From: Nelumbo lutea
Taxonomy: Eukaryota; Streptophyta; Magnoliopsida; Proteales; Nelumbonaceae
Assembly (NCBI GenBank): GCA_022828595.1
Contig: JAKGHH010000003.1
Span: forward strand, 106,229,583-106,293,582
Direction: 5' to 3'
Length of the DNA: 64,000 bases
Shown: positions 10,187 through 20,112 of the stretch, piece by piece
Numbering within the stretch: the first letter of the stretch is position 1
Layout: each line of letters starts with the position of its first letter
Program-made: the position numbers and the translations under genes
The notes under the pieces: generated by a model
Seen by the model: only the letters and a program-made list of their open reading frames with translations
Database searches by the model: none
Told to the model about the DNA's origin: nothing

Positions 10187-12265
10187 TTACAAGCCCGGAG
10201 CTATTTCTTCATCATCAGAAGCCACTTCGACAAAACTTGAAGGCCCCGCCTCGCCCTCACAGTCTGGCTCGGCGTCAACAACATTAGCCATCTCTTGAGT
10301 TATGCGCGAAGTGGATATGGCGCTAACATCGAGCTCGGGGTACGTATTCTGGATCATCCACTGGCTTAGTTTAAAACCCCTCCTATATGAATCCACCATC
10401 AAATCATCAAAACCCGGCGAAGCGATGTACTCATCGACGACCTTCTTCTTGGCATCTTTGATACCTTGGGAAAAGATCTGCGTCCTCTCCCTGATGTCCT
10501 CTTGAAGATACTTGACCTGATGCTGTAGATCCAGCCTCAAGTCCGCCATGTGCTTCACCACCACTCCCATGGCCTCGACATCTCTCTGAGACCTCGCCTG
10601 CCTTATCCGTGAAAAACGAGCACTCTTTTCGGCAACACGAGCAGCCTCCTCGGCAGCACGAGCAGCCTCCTCGGCAGCGCGATGAGCCTCTTCGGCAGCC
10701 CGCGCCTGCCTCGAGCTCCTCTCCACCTGAGCCGACAAGGCGTGAATAGAAGAATTCACCTACCAAAAGAGACTGAATGATCAAAAGAACCAACAAAACA
10801 AAAGCCAAAGAGCTCTAAAAAAGGAAAACACTTACCACCATGGCATGGGTAACGGCACGGTAGGCCACTTGATGCAGAGGGAGATCAGTCTTCGCCGCGA
10901 CCTCCTCGGGGAAGATAGCCTCTTTACTCTTTTGAAGAGCATGGGTCAGCGTCAACACACTCCTGAAATCCCCCGGGGCCCCCGAGGCCAAGGGCCCAGC
11001 TCGCGTATGAGCAGACCCGGAGTAAGCAGGAGCACCGGAGTATGTAGGAGGAGCCCCTGTGTATGTAGTCTCAGCATAAGGGCCCCCTGCCGGCTCCTGC
11101 ATCGGAGGGACCATCTCGGGCTCCTTGGGCGGATCTTTTGGCTGGTAGCCCAGCACCTCGGGCTTCGCATCTTGAGGCATCTCGACGCGATTTTGCTTCG
11201 CAACCCGCTTTCTCCTCTTCATACCTTGAAACAAGTGCCCACCCGGGTCCCTCGCGAATCCATCACACCTGTGAAAAGAAGTTTGCCATCAGTAAAAAGC
11301 AAGAAAGACAACAAGATAAGAGTCTAAGTGAAGAACCTACCCGAGCTCAGGCCGGCCGCTATGAGCTTGGCCTCCGTCAGATACTGTTGACACTTCAGCC
11401 CAAGCCGCGCCCATTGCTAGAGGCCCTTCGCCGTCTCCTTGTCAAGCGTGACCTCGGAGCCAGGAGCGGCCATCCCCCACCCGGTCTGAAATTGCCACCC
11501 CAGCACACTTCGCACCCCGAAATAGTCCCGCTTCCATGCTGGGACCTTGTTGGGGAGCTCTTGTAAAAGCTTAAAGCCTGGGCGAGGAGACAGGTAGTAA
11601 GCCCGCCTGCGCTTGGGGAGGGGACCCGCTTGCTTCTTAAGCATCGAGATTGAAGAAAAAATCTCCAAGTCCAACGGAAAGCTCTCGTCGCAGAATAAGG
11701 AGATTGTCCCCACCAAGTTTCGAATGGAATTCGGGTGAAGCTGGCCGACCGTCACGTCGAAGTGGTTCAAGACTTCGACAAAGAGTCTATGGAAAGGCAA
11801 TCGCAGCCCTGCGGCGAGCTACTCCCGGAATATCACGATCTCATCAGGACCGTGTTCCCAAGGAAAGCTACCCGAAGGTATGAAATAAGCATACTCCCCG
11901 GGCAAGTTATAGTAAGTAATGAGGGATTGGAGCCACTCGGGCGTCATGGTCGAAAGGCCGAACTTGTCTAACATTCGACCCTAACGAGAGGTGGACGCCA
12001 AACTACCCGAAGCGCCACGACCTACGAGCTCGAACTCTTCCTCGAGCTCTACCTCCGGCTCGCTAGGGCTATCGGGATGCAACTTGGTTCGTAGAACCTG
12101 CATCAGACCCGCTGAAAGGACTATTTGAGCCATCTGAGCTAGAGATTGGGAGTGATGAGATCCAGGAAAGTACTCACCCGGACAAAAGCTGTAGACCACA
12201 GGAGCTTGGACGAGCGGAAGACCTTGAGTGCGAACTGAAAAAACCTGGACGCGAATTGGATGCAA
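10187..12265 (-). pseudogene. Antisense gene (aORF) of the Tat element, PF04195-like, three exons, broken
   Basis: Reading leftwards, the frame is open from 12265 (first ATG about 12133) to about 11341. It encodes a recognisable 'putative gypsy type transposon' domain (Pfam PF04195 as I recall it): LSTMTPEWLQSLITYYNLPG, FIPSGSFPWEHGPDEIVIF, LPFHRLFVEVLNHFDV and QLHPNSIRNLVG. Candidate splice sites give exon A 12265-11341, exon B 11268-10836 and exon C 10759-10187. The B-C junction (GTG|GTAAGT to TTTTGGTAG|GTG) keeps frame; A-B is off by one base. Exon B is Pro/Gly-rich. Exon C starts with Ala/Glu-rich coiled-coil heptads (AAEEAARAAEEAARVAEKSA) and ends acidic. Exon A has three in-frame stops, all TAG (11981, 11819, 11417). 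The function of this protein in Tat elements is unknown to me. Confidence 0.7.
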
Positions 12266-12269
12266 GCTG

Positions 12270-12790
12270 AAACTCAGACGCGAGCTCGAGAGAAATACAG
12301 AAGTGACAACAACTGGGGTCCCCCCCCTCGCTATTTATGCTCACAGTTACCGAAAGGCAACGGCTTAGATCAAAGCCAATCCGACGGCCTACAGCCGCAT
12401 TGACCGCACGTCCCCCGAGATCGAGATGTGATTGGCGCAGGTCTTTCTGAAACTGACAGCGCCGACGCACATCTTTTCGAAACTGACGGAACGCCAGCGC
12501 ACGTCTCCTCAGAAAAAACAGTAGCGGCACGTCTTTTTCAAATTTGAAAAAATGCCCGCTATCATGCCTCCAAGTGGCACGCCTTTTTTTGAAACTTCGA
12601 AATAAACGCGCGCGCCGCCACATCTATCAGCGTTTAGACAGGCCGGCACGCTTCCCGCCTGAACGGACGCTCGAAGAAGCCCAAGAAACCCTGACAACGC
12701 ACCTCGCACCAGCAGAACCAAGATTCAAAGTGCAGGACAAATCTACCTGCACCTTGCGAACTCCCCGCGCCAGGGCAAGACCCTTAGCAC
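12270..12790. other. Gypsy internal region between antisense gene and 3' LTR
   Basis: GC-rich non-coding stretch with loose repeats of GCACGTCTTTTTCAAA / GCACGCCTTTTTTTGAAA type phrases (about 12460-12600). Given its position upstream of the antisense gene, it probably contains that gene's promoter, but no TATA box is convincing. Confidence 0.45.
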
Positions 12791-12806
12791 GAGGAGTGGG
12801 GGGCAA
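12791..12806 (+). other. Polypurine tract of the gypsy element
   Basis: GAGGAGTGGGGGGCAA directly before the 3' LTR start TGATGAAGG; it would prime plus-strand DNA synthesis. Confidence 0.75.
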
Positions 12807-12807
12807 T

Positions 12808-13820
12808 TGATGAAGGAAGATTTGGCCCGACCTCACAAATCACGCCACTTGGCAAAAAACGAGTAAGCTCGGCACTTAAAACAGCGCACCGAGGGTACAA
12901 ACACCAAAGGGAAGAGACCAGCGGTTCGAACTCCCTGCAAAGTGCCCGAACTCCTTACTTAGAGCTCGAACTCCCTACAAAGTGCCCGAACTCCTTACTT
13001 AGAGCTCGAACTCCCTACGAGGAGCCCGAACTCCCTGTAAGGTGCCCGAACTCCTTAGAGCTCAAACTCTCTACGAGGAGCCCGAACTCCCTGCAAGGTT
13101 CCCAAACTCCTTACTTAGAGCTCGAACTCCCTACGAGGAGCCCGAACTCCCTGCAAGGTGCCTGAGCTCCTTAGAGCTCAAACTCCCTACGAGGAGCCCG
13201 AACTCTCCCTTTGGCCCCGAGTCACAGAAAGCAGAGACCCGAACTGGCCCGTCTTATGACAGTTCGGGGCCCCCCTTTTCCGAATTCAAGACTTCGCCTC
13301 ACGCACCGCTCCAGGTACTTCGCTTTCGGAGCATTGAACTGGACGAACTACACCGTACCTGACACCGAAGGAGTCCGTATCCAGGGGCGGCGCACCTGAC
13401 TGATTTGGGATTTGACGCTTGACGGCCACATTTCAAACGGCCACCTGCCATCGTCACCTGTCACCACTACCTGTAGTTACAGAGACGGCTTCGACAAAAA
13501 GAGCAGTGACGGTTTTGCCCCAGCAGAGGCGATGGCGCCTGAACTGGCAGAAGCACGGAAATACTCATTCCCGACCTGACAGGAGTCTAGGAGTGAGTGA
13601 GCGAGGTGGTTATAAAAGGCTCTCCACCCCCAAAGAGGAGGTATGCAAACTTCGCGCTATCTGGTTTTTCTTTGCCTTTGAAGGATTCTGACTTAAGTTT
13701 TAGAGCCTTTACACCGGGTTCTCCCCGGAGCATCCTCATCTCCTCCGTTTCAAGTTCTCTGCTACTCAGTTCAAAGGCAAGGTCGTTGACAACTAAGACC
13801 GGCCGGATTGCGCATCATCA
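12808..13820 (+). repeat. 3' LTR of the Tat-type gypsy element
   Basis: 1013 bp. It has a shorter GAACTCC array (12925-13206) than the 5' LTR. From about 13200 to 13820 it matches the 5' LTR with no base substitution that I can see and two one-base insertions (near 13571 and 13616). Confidence 0.9.
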
Positions 13821-13887
13821 GTACCCTTGAGAAGATCTCTCACGACCAAGAAATTTGTAGAATTAATTTTGAAGACATTTGTCATTT

Positions 13888-14085
13888 AGGCTCTATTGGA
13901 AGAAGTACAAATATAAATATGTAGAGCACAAAACCTTGTATTTTGTATGTATTTGTATTTATATGCTTTCCAATAAGCTTAGTTTGGAAAGAGTATAAAT
14001 ACAAATATGTAGAGCATAAAACTTTATATTTTGTATGTATTTATATTGTACATATTTGTATTTGTACTCTTTGACGGTCGGAACA
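13888..14085. mobile_element. Two adjoining copies of the GGAAGRAGTACAAAT MITE family
   Basis: Two head-to-tail related segments (about 13888-13985 and 13978-14075). Each has a left arm of the form TTTGGAAAGAGTATAAATAC and a right arm ending in its inverse (TATTTGTATTTGTACTCTTT). The same family occurs at 17729-18012 and 18365-18478, with a part at 44190-44240. All are non-coding. Confidence 0.6.
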
Positions 14086-14840
14086 AGTTTAATGGATTTG
14101 GGACAGGACGGATTTGAGAAATTGAGAGGAAAAGCTAAATGGATTTGAAATCAGGGATACATAGATGGGTCCGGAATGGGTAGGACAATTTGCATAGATA
14201 CCCTACCCATTGCCATTCCTAATGGAATTTTAATTATATATGTTTTACTGATTAATTTGTGGGAACCTGTTACCTAGATCTTGTATAGCCGCTTTTTTCT
14301 TTACACATAAAAAATGATAAATTTCTTAAACTACCCTTATGATTTAGCTAATTGACTAATTGTGCCCTTACTATTTGAAAATTGACTAACCCTATACCTA
14401 CTCTCTCTAACAATTGACTAACTCTACCCTATTCCGTCAAAACTCAATCGCACTTGATATATATATATATATATTTAAAACCCAATTTTACCCTCACCTC
14501 TCTCTCCTTTTTCCTGTTGGGTTCAGGCATAGATTTCACCAATACGAGGGTTTTCACCGTGCTCTTCGTGTTGTTAAAGCTGCAAAATGTGATCATCAGA
14601 GGATCCGATCGATCCATTGAGAAATCAAAAGAGCTTGCTTGCAAACTCCTGTTTGGCCTCCCCATCTATTGAAGATGCTGAAGCAACTAGATCTCTAAGT
14701 TCTGATAGACTCTTTCCCAATTGCAAAGTCACCTTCAGTTCAAACAGTTCTCCATTTTATCTCTTCTCTACATCCTTTTCCTCCAAAGTGGAAGGCTATT
14801 CAAGGCTTGAATAGGAAATGAAGCAGAATCTTGTTCATTG
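14086..14840. other. Intergenic; decayed 3' end of the At4g22030-like gene in its right part
   Basis: Mostly AT-rich with a (TA)n run at 14457-14474. On the minus strand, 14790-14640 encodes NGELFELKV followed by TLQLGKSLSELRDLVASASS. That repeats and extends the last residues of the truncated gene at 14849, so it is a displaced piece of it. Confidence 0.5.
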
Positions 14841-14848
14841 CGTTGTTC

Positions 14849-15478
14849 TTATACGAGTTCAAACAACACCTTCAGCTCAAACAATTCCCCATTAAGTTGC
14901 TTGAATAGCCTTGCCGCATTGCGTTGTTCTTCTACGAGCTGCGATGGCTGAATCTTGTTCATCACCAGCAACATCCCTGTAGCTGCCGTATATAATAGAG
15001 TACATGAGAGCTTTAGTGCGGCAAGCGGCGCTCCAGTTCCAGCTGTTTCTGCTAGCCCGACCATCGTTGCAGCGGTGATGGTGATTGTATTAATGGAGGT
15101 GAGAAGGAGGTGGTTCCAGTTATTCCGCTGCTCCTGGATGTTGGCATGCATCTCCGCCCTGTCTGCAGCAGCTTCCATGATTGCATAAAGCTCCGCAATG
15201 ACCGTAGACTTGGAGTTAACATCAAGATCATCTCTCATGGTTCTGGTAGCGACTTTAGCGTCAAAAGGCTTCGTTTCTGTCTGGGTAATGGTTGTGGCTG
15301 TTGTGTATCCACTTCTCAACTTCAATTCCTCATCCAAGTCCGTAGTCCGGATCTTTGGGAAAGAAAGAGAACTTGGTTGGAGTTTTGGGGTATTAAGAGT
15401 AGCCGATACTCTTCTTCGTCGTGAAGATGATGACGAGGAGGAAGAGCACAGGAGACTGGTAGTTCGAAGAGTCGCCAT
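14849..15478 (-). pseudogene. At4g22030-like (F-box-annotated family) protein, C-terminally truncated
   Basis: A 209-residue frame starts at the ATG at 15478. The N-terminus is Ser/Arg-rich (SSSSSSSSRRRR), as in a plastid transit peptide. It then shows the family core: VIAELYAIMEAAADRAEMH, QRNNWNHLLLTSINTI, a hydrophobic TAATMVGLAETAGTG stretch, LYTAATGMLLVMNKIQPSQL and EEQRNAARLFKQL. Proteins of this plant family, annotated after Arabidopsis At4g22030 as a probable F-box protein, continue well past this point as I recall. Here the frame stops after FELKVLFELV. The DNA just beyond repeats itself: EQRNA is encoded again after the stop, and a further copy of GELFELKV lies near 14780. I infer a local duplication that cut the gene short; a functional short form cannot be excluded. 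Molecular role unknown. Confidence 0.6.
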
Positions 15479-16560
15479 GCTATGCTGATGGCTTGATGCT
15501 CACAGTTTGCCAATTTTTTTTGGCTTCCGATGTTATGGTTGTTCTTCTGCAATTGGGTTTGAGAGGATTTTTGGTTGTCAGCAGCGAGACGAGATGATGG
15601 AGAAGATTTTTGGTTGATCAAAACAGACCACTGTTTCTTGGAAACTACCGTCACAATAATGTGATCGACGAAGACCCGTTTGAATTTGGAATACAAGCAT
15701 CCAGAGTCCGGCGAGATTCCGATCGAAAACAGATCAAATGGCTAGAAAATCATTGGTCGCATGTGCATGAAATAAAAAATGAAGAATGGGAACTAATAGA
15801 GGTTACAAAGCGAAATCGATGAACTGGTCCATACAGTTTTTCGTTGAATCCGCACAGCGAACAGGCGTACCTTCCCACGGTCACCCACTTCAATCGTCCT
15901 CTCCTAGAGCGTCATTAAAAGTCACGCTTTCAAGCCTTCATCTCAGACCTCTCCCTCTGCCTCTGGTTCGTTCTCAGACCTCCTCCTCCGCCTCTGTCTC
16001 TCTCTCTTTCTCCCAACCTCCGTTCTTAGACCTCCCTCTCCACTCTCAGGTCTTTCAGTAAATTATTTTGTAATTTTATTTTTAATTGGACTCCATCGAA
16101 ACACAGTATGGGATTTCTTTGCATGTTTAAGTTGTTTTATTTTGAAAATTTGAAGAAGCATAAAGGGTAAAATAATCTTTTTCGTGTTTCTATTAACGGT
16201 GCTAATGGTAATGGAAGTATTAATTAGTTGTAGAAAAAACAGAAAGAATACACTTAATCAATTAGCTAAATCATAACAATAGTTAAAAAAATTATCCTAT
16301 AAAAAAACTAGCAACTAATAATCTTTGAAAATTTTTGTCAATTGTAAAAAAAGATCAAGATATTATATACATACAATGATTTTTGCAGCTTTACCAAATA
16401 TGTATAAACGATATGGTGGTGTTATGGTTGGTCGGATGCTCCTCAGTTTAAGATGGCCATCTGAAATCAATAGACTCTTGTAATCTTTATTGTGATATTG
16501 GGTTTAATAGAGGATTAGAAAATGGATCATTTGCTCTTGTTTATTTTAAAAATGATAAAT
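15479..16560. other. Upstream flank of the truncated gene; otherwise intergenic
   Basis: The flank above 15478 should hold the promoter of the minus-strand gene. A pyrimidine-rich stretch of CCTCTCC/CTCTGC phrases lies at 15890-16060. No second gene is supported. Confidence 0.4.
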
Positions 16561-16574
16561 TTCTATGGGCTGTG

Positions 16575-16665
16575 CAGGTGGTGTTTTAAATTCTGCTCTA
16601 GACAGTGTGGTGGCTGAGTTGTGGGCCACATACAAAGCCCTGTTTTATGCCCTTGACCAATGTTT
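16575..16665 (+). pseudogene. LINE-type RNase H scrap
   Basis: The frame reads GGVLNSALDSVVAELWATYK then ALFYALDQC, matching the part of plant LINE RNase H domains that carries the catalytic Glu (usually AELWAI...GL). About 30 codons only; flanks are not coding. The following 16660-16960 is AT-rich with phrases of the CATGGTTTT MITE family in decayed form. Confidence 0.45.
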
Positions 16666-17164
16666 TAAAAACTGATTTAAAATTAGAATCATTTTGGCCT
16701 TCGGTTTCTGGGTCAGCAGTTCAATTATAACAGAAAATCTGTTGTAATTTAAAAATAAAATAAAAAATAAAATAAAAAACAGTCAAAACCATTGTATAGG
16801 TTGTATAAATAGATGGTTAGATCATCGAGCTAGCAGGTTATTGGCCAAATTAACGATTTTTGACAAAAAACAGTTCAGAGGTGAAATAGATTTGGTTGCC
16901 TAGACGGTTTATGAGCTTTGGGCATCTGGGTCGATGACAATTCATAAAACATGCCCTAAACAATCGATGGGACATTTTTGTGAGTCATTCTCATTTTGCT
17001 AATGCTATTTATGCTCGTTGAAGGGATGAATCATCTATATCCTCGCATGTCTTCAATGTTTTGTTAATGTTTCTTTTAAATTTATTGTCCTTTTAATGTG
17101 GTTGACTGGTTGCCCATGTTGTAGCTAATGATCTAAAACTTCTTTGGCTTCATGGTGGTGAGTC

Positions 17165-17326
17165 CTGATCTCCTCCTCACAAAGCACGTCTTGCACTGAC
17201 CTCATAGCATGTCCTGGTTGCACATCGGGAGCATCTCCTGTTCTTATATTTATTATTCATGGGGAGATGCTCTCGATACTGGGTGGGGTGTGGCTGTGAG
17301 GCATGCTCTGTGAGGAGCAGATCTCA
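17165..17326. mobile_element. Foldback MITE (GGATCTGCTCC family), copy 1
   Basis: Ends are GATCTCCTCCTCACAAAG and its near-inverse TGTGAGGAGCAGATC. An inner inverted pair GGGAGCATCTCC / GGGGAGATGCTCTC lies around a short AT spacer. The same architecture occurs at 17767, 40890 and 45011. Confidence 0.6.
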
Positions 17327-17372
17327 ATTCCATGGTGGCATAGACCTCTCTAGTGGATTCAACAACATTCAA

Positions 17373-17676
17373 GGGTCCATTTTGTTCATAGCTGGAATTG
17401 GAATGGAAATCCTTCAGAATTGGAATCAGAATGCTCTATTCTCATAATCAGTTTGGTTCAGACAAAAATAGGAATGATAATTGGAATAAGCAAGAATGAG
17501 ATTTCATTCTCAAGGGAGGGGTAGGTAATGGTGATTCCCTCAAATGGAGTAATGCCATTCCAACAGGAATGGGAATGGGAATGGAATTCCAATTCCACCC
17601 AACCAAACAGTAGGAATCGGAATAGCTCATTCGGATTCCGATTCCAGACCCTTACTCCAACAAACCAAACATAGCC
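17373..17676. mobile_element. GGTCCATTTGGTT MITE family, copy 1 (about 300 bp)
   Basis: Starts GGGTCCATTTTGTTCATAG and ends CAACAAACCAAACATAGCC. The interior is full of GGAATGGGAATGGAATTCC type text, exactly as in the copy in PARP2 intron 4 (48462). The minus-strand frame over it (17448-17630) is not a gene. Confidence 0.65.
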
Positions 17677-17728
17677 TAAATTTTGTTACCTCTAGTTAAT
17701 ATACTCTTATTTGTCTATACAAAAAAGT

Positions 17729-18012
17729 ATAGGCTCAATTTGGAAGGAGTACAAATATAAGGAACAAGATCTGCTCCTCACAAATGGGTGCCTCATAGGC
17801 ACATCCACCGTGCATTGGGAACATCTCCCATGAATGACAACTAATAAATACGGGAGATGTTCTCAATGCATGGTAGGATGTGCGTGCGAGGTGGGTGTGA
17901 AGCATCCTTTGGGAGGAGTAGACCCGGTCTCCTTACAAATGCATACAAACTAATACAAAATACATAATTTTGCACTCTACATATTTGCATTTGTACTCTT
18001 TTCAAACTGAGC
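17729..18012. mobile_element. GGAAGGAGTACAAAT MITE with another element nested in it
   Basis: Left arm GGCTCAATTTGGAAGGAGTA at 17729. The right arm, ending GTACTCTTTTCAAACTGAGC, is at about 17992-18012. The middle is replaced by a copy of the foldback family (17767-17932), so the two layers can be ordered. Confidence 0.6.
17767..17932. mobile_element. Foldback MITE (GGATCTGCTCC family), copy 2
   Basis: AGATCTGCTCCTCACAAATG at the left; inner arms TGGGAACATCTCCC and GGGAGATGTTCTCA; right end GGAGGAGTAGACCCGGTCTC. It is very close to the copy at 40890 over its left 80 bases. Confidence 0.65.
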
Positions 18013-18037
18013 CATAAGAGTTATGTGGATTTAGGTC

Positions 18038-18298
18038 CTAAGAATATATTTGGTTGCAATGCAATTTTATTTGCACCGGTATAAATGCATGGGAGTGCAA
18101 ACTAAAAAAATGCAAATTCTGGTTTAATTTTGTAATGGGTTTTGCTTTGTTCTGCTTCAGGTCTTATTTTACTTTAATTATACTGCAATATCTGAAACAA
18201 AAGTGAATCAGACTTTACACCCAACTCATTTTCATTTGCACTACCGTAGTTTTTATGTGTAAATAAATTTCCACTGCAACCAAATGCAGCCCAAGGGA
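18038..18298. mobile_element. MITE with ATTTGGTTGCARTG ends
   Basis: Left TAAGAATATATTTGGTTGCA; the reverse complement of the right end is CTTGGGCTGCATTTGGTTGC. The inverted similarity runs on into AATTTTATTTGC / AAATTTATTTAC. Non-coding, about 260 bp. Confidence 0.5.
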
Positions 18299-18364
18299 AT
18301 TATTCGAAGAGGTTTGAGCCATATATGAATTTGCTCATGAGAGTTATGTGGATTAAGGGCGTAA

Positions 18365-18478
18365 AGCTGAGTTTGGAAGGAGTACAAATGCAAATATATA
18401 AAGCACAAAAACTTATATTTTGTATGTATTTATATTGTACATATTTGCATTTATACTTTTTCCAAACTAAGCCTAAGG
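18365..18478. mobile_element. GGAAGGAGTACAAAT MITE, compact copy
   Basis: About 114 bp. Left AGCTGAGTTTGGAAGGAGTA; right TACTTTTTCCAAACTAAGCC, the inverse. TAA stands on both sides, as expected of a Tourist/PIF-Harbinger-type MITE, though three bases are weak evidence. Confidence 0.6.
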
Positions 18479-18479
18479 G

Positions 18480-19061
18480 AATGTCTTTAAGAGTTATATA
18501 TAAATTAGCTCACTAGAATAAATAGAAAAGAAAGAGTTATGAATTGGAAATATAAGAGAGCTTTTTGGAGTTTTATGACATTACAGTCGAAATAAAATAT
18601 GTTTGGTCCAATATCAACAACTTGTGAGTTTATAAAATTTGTGAAATTCCAAAGAGAAAGAGATTTAAAAAAGGATACCTATTTTGTCTTAAGACTAATT
18701 TTTGATAAAAAGAGGAAAAACAAAGCTAAATTTAGCCAAAAATCAACTTGACAAACAAAGGCCTCGTTTGGAAGGGCTCGAGTTTTGATTGATCAACAGC
18801 CCCAGTTCAACTGCTTTGAGTAAATCACTCGAGAAACTTCAACACAGAGTCATCTAAGTGGCTAAAAAATATTCAGTTTGAAGCAGGTAAGGCAAAATAA
18901 AAGGCCTCCCAAATGGACAATAAGGGGCATTTGGAATGTCTATTTGGGAGGGCTGAAACTTAGGTTGAGTCGCTTTTGTTAAGATATTTTGTTTGCTGAA
19001 ACTCTTGGAAAAAGTTTTTTTTTTTTTTTCGTTTAAATTCAGCTGATTTCTGGGTTCTTCA
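18480..19061. other. Intergenic, nothing recognised
   Basis: AT-rich. A T-run at 19016-19029. No gene or clear element boundary seen. Confidence 0.4.
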
Positions 19062-19069
19062 CTATACAT

Positions 19070-19258
19070 TAGTGAGCATTGTTCGTTTAAAACCGAAAAA
19101 CTGAACCGAAGTTTTCGGTTTTGGTTTGTTTAGTTTGGTTAAATCGGTTTTAAAAAATTTCGATTTCGGATTCGGCTTTTAGGATTAAAAAATTCAGTTA
19201 ATAATTAACCAAAATTTATTATATACATAATATCATATATATTAATATGTAAAACATA

Positions 19259-19290
<32 letters not shown>

Positions 19291-19519
19291 CACTAACATA
19301 TACATATATTTATAATATACATAAATATATTAATATATAATATATGATATGTATTAGTATAATTTTAAAAAAATGGTTTTAAGCAAAATAACCGAAAAAA
19401 ATGGTTTCAGTTTTTAATAATTCAGTTTCAATTCGATTTTATATTTTATAAGTTTAGTTTTTAAAAATTTGATTTATTTGATTGGGTTTTTAACCGAATA
19501 AATCAAATACTCACCCCTA
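19070..19519. mobile_element. hAT-type MITE with 8-bp target duplication
   Basis: Flanked by CTATACAT at 19062-19069 and 19520-19527. Left end TAGTGAGCATT; the reverse complement of the right end is TAGGGGTGAGTATT. The interior is rich in CGGTTTTGGTT / AACCGAA phrases and a (TA)n core (19255-19285). The 8-bp duplication plus TAG ends fit the hAT superfamily. It is 450 bp and non-coding. Confidence 0.75.
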
Positions 19520-19671
19520 CTATACATGATTTATAAGTTGTTTGGGTGAAGCCCAACTCACAAAGACCAAAAACCAAAAGCCACCATGTGAAAGCCCAGG
19601 GGCTAAAATTTTGTTTAGCGAAAAAAATCCAGAAAGCCTAATCAAACTATCAAAGCTTCAACCCTCCAAAA

Positions 19672-20112
19672 CGGGGGCTCGGATCTGCCAAGTTCTGATC
19701 TAGTCGCAACTCCCAACGAACATTGCAGTTGTACATCTGGAACTTCTCGTCATGAAGGACAACGGAGATGTTCACATCATGACCCCCACAATACATCCCA
19801 ACTGTGTATTTGGAACATATGCCCATGGCAAGTTTGGAAGATGTTCCTACTTCCCAATGCATGGCGAGATGTGCATGTAGGGTAGGTACACTTTGTGGGG
19901 GCACTGATCTGAATTCTCTATGTTGGTCCTAAATACAAAAATGGATTTGTTGCCCATAGGATGTTTCCACATCCCTACCCTTGGGACATTACAACTGCGC
20001 ATTGGGAATATCTCCCTTGTCGTTCATGGAAAAATGTTCCTAAAACACAGTAGTGGTGGTGTTGCGTGGATGAGGATGTGGGAACAATTTGTTAGTGTCA
20101 GATCCAAATTGC
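19672..20112. mobile_element. Two diverged copies of the foldback MITE family
   Basis: The first (about 19676-19915) holds two sub-blocks with CTGATCT ends and GGAACATATGCCC / GGAAGATGTTCC inner arms. The second (about 19917-20112) has TTGGGAATATCTCCC and ATGTTCC arms and an ATCC end. Boundaries are approximate, and overlapping short frames on either strand are shadows. Confidence 0.45.

Larger units (their letters stand above)
2861..13820 (+). mobile_element. Ty3/gypsy LTR retrotransposon, Tat type, nearly full length but defective
   Basis: The element has LTRs at 2861-4039 and 12808-13820, both starting TGATGAAGG and ending GCATCATCA. A primer-binding site follows the 5' LTR and a purine tract precedes the 3' LTR. 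GTACC flanks both sides (2855-2859, 13821-13825), with one extra T at the left junction. Inside are gag, protease, reverse transcriptase, RNase H, a second RNase H-like domain, integrase, and an antisense gene between pol and the 3' LTR. A second RNase H and an antisense 3' ORF are known features of the Tat lineage (Retand and Grande types). Every coding part is broken by stops or frameshifts, so this copy cannot move on its own. No chromodomain is seen after integrase, which also fits Tat rather than Tekay or CRM. Confidence 0.92.

Noticed and set aside
15110..15488. Plus-strand frames opposite the At4g22030-like gene
   Set aside because: Shadows of the minus-strand coding sequence.
17448..17630. 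Frames through GGAATGGG-rich text here and at 48384-48801
   Set aside because: They lie in MITEs of the GGTCCATTTGGTT family; the Gly/Met/Ile/Pro repeats are by-products.
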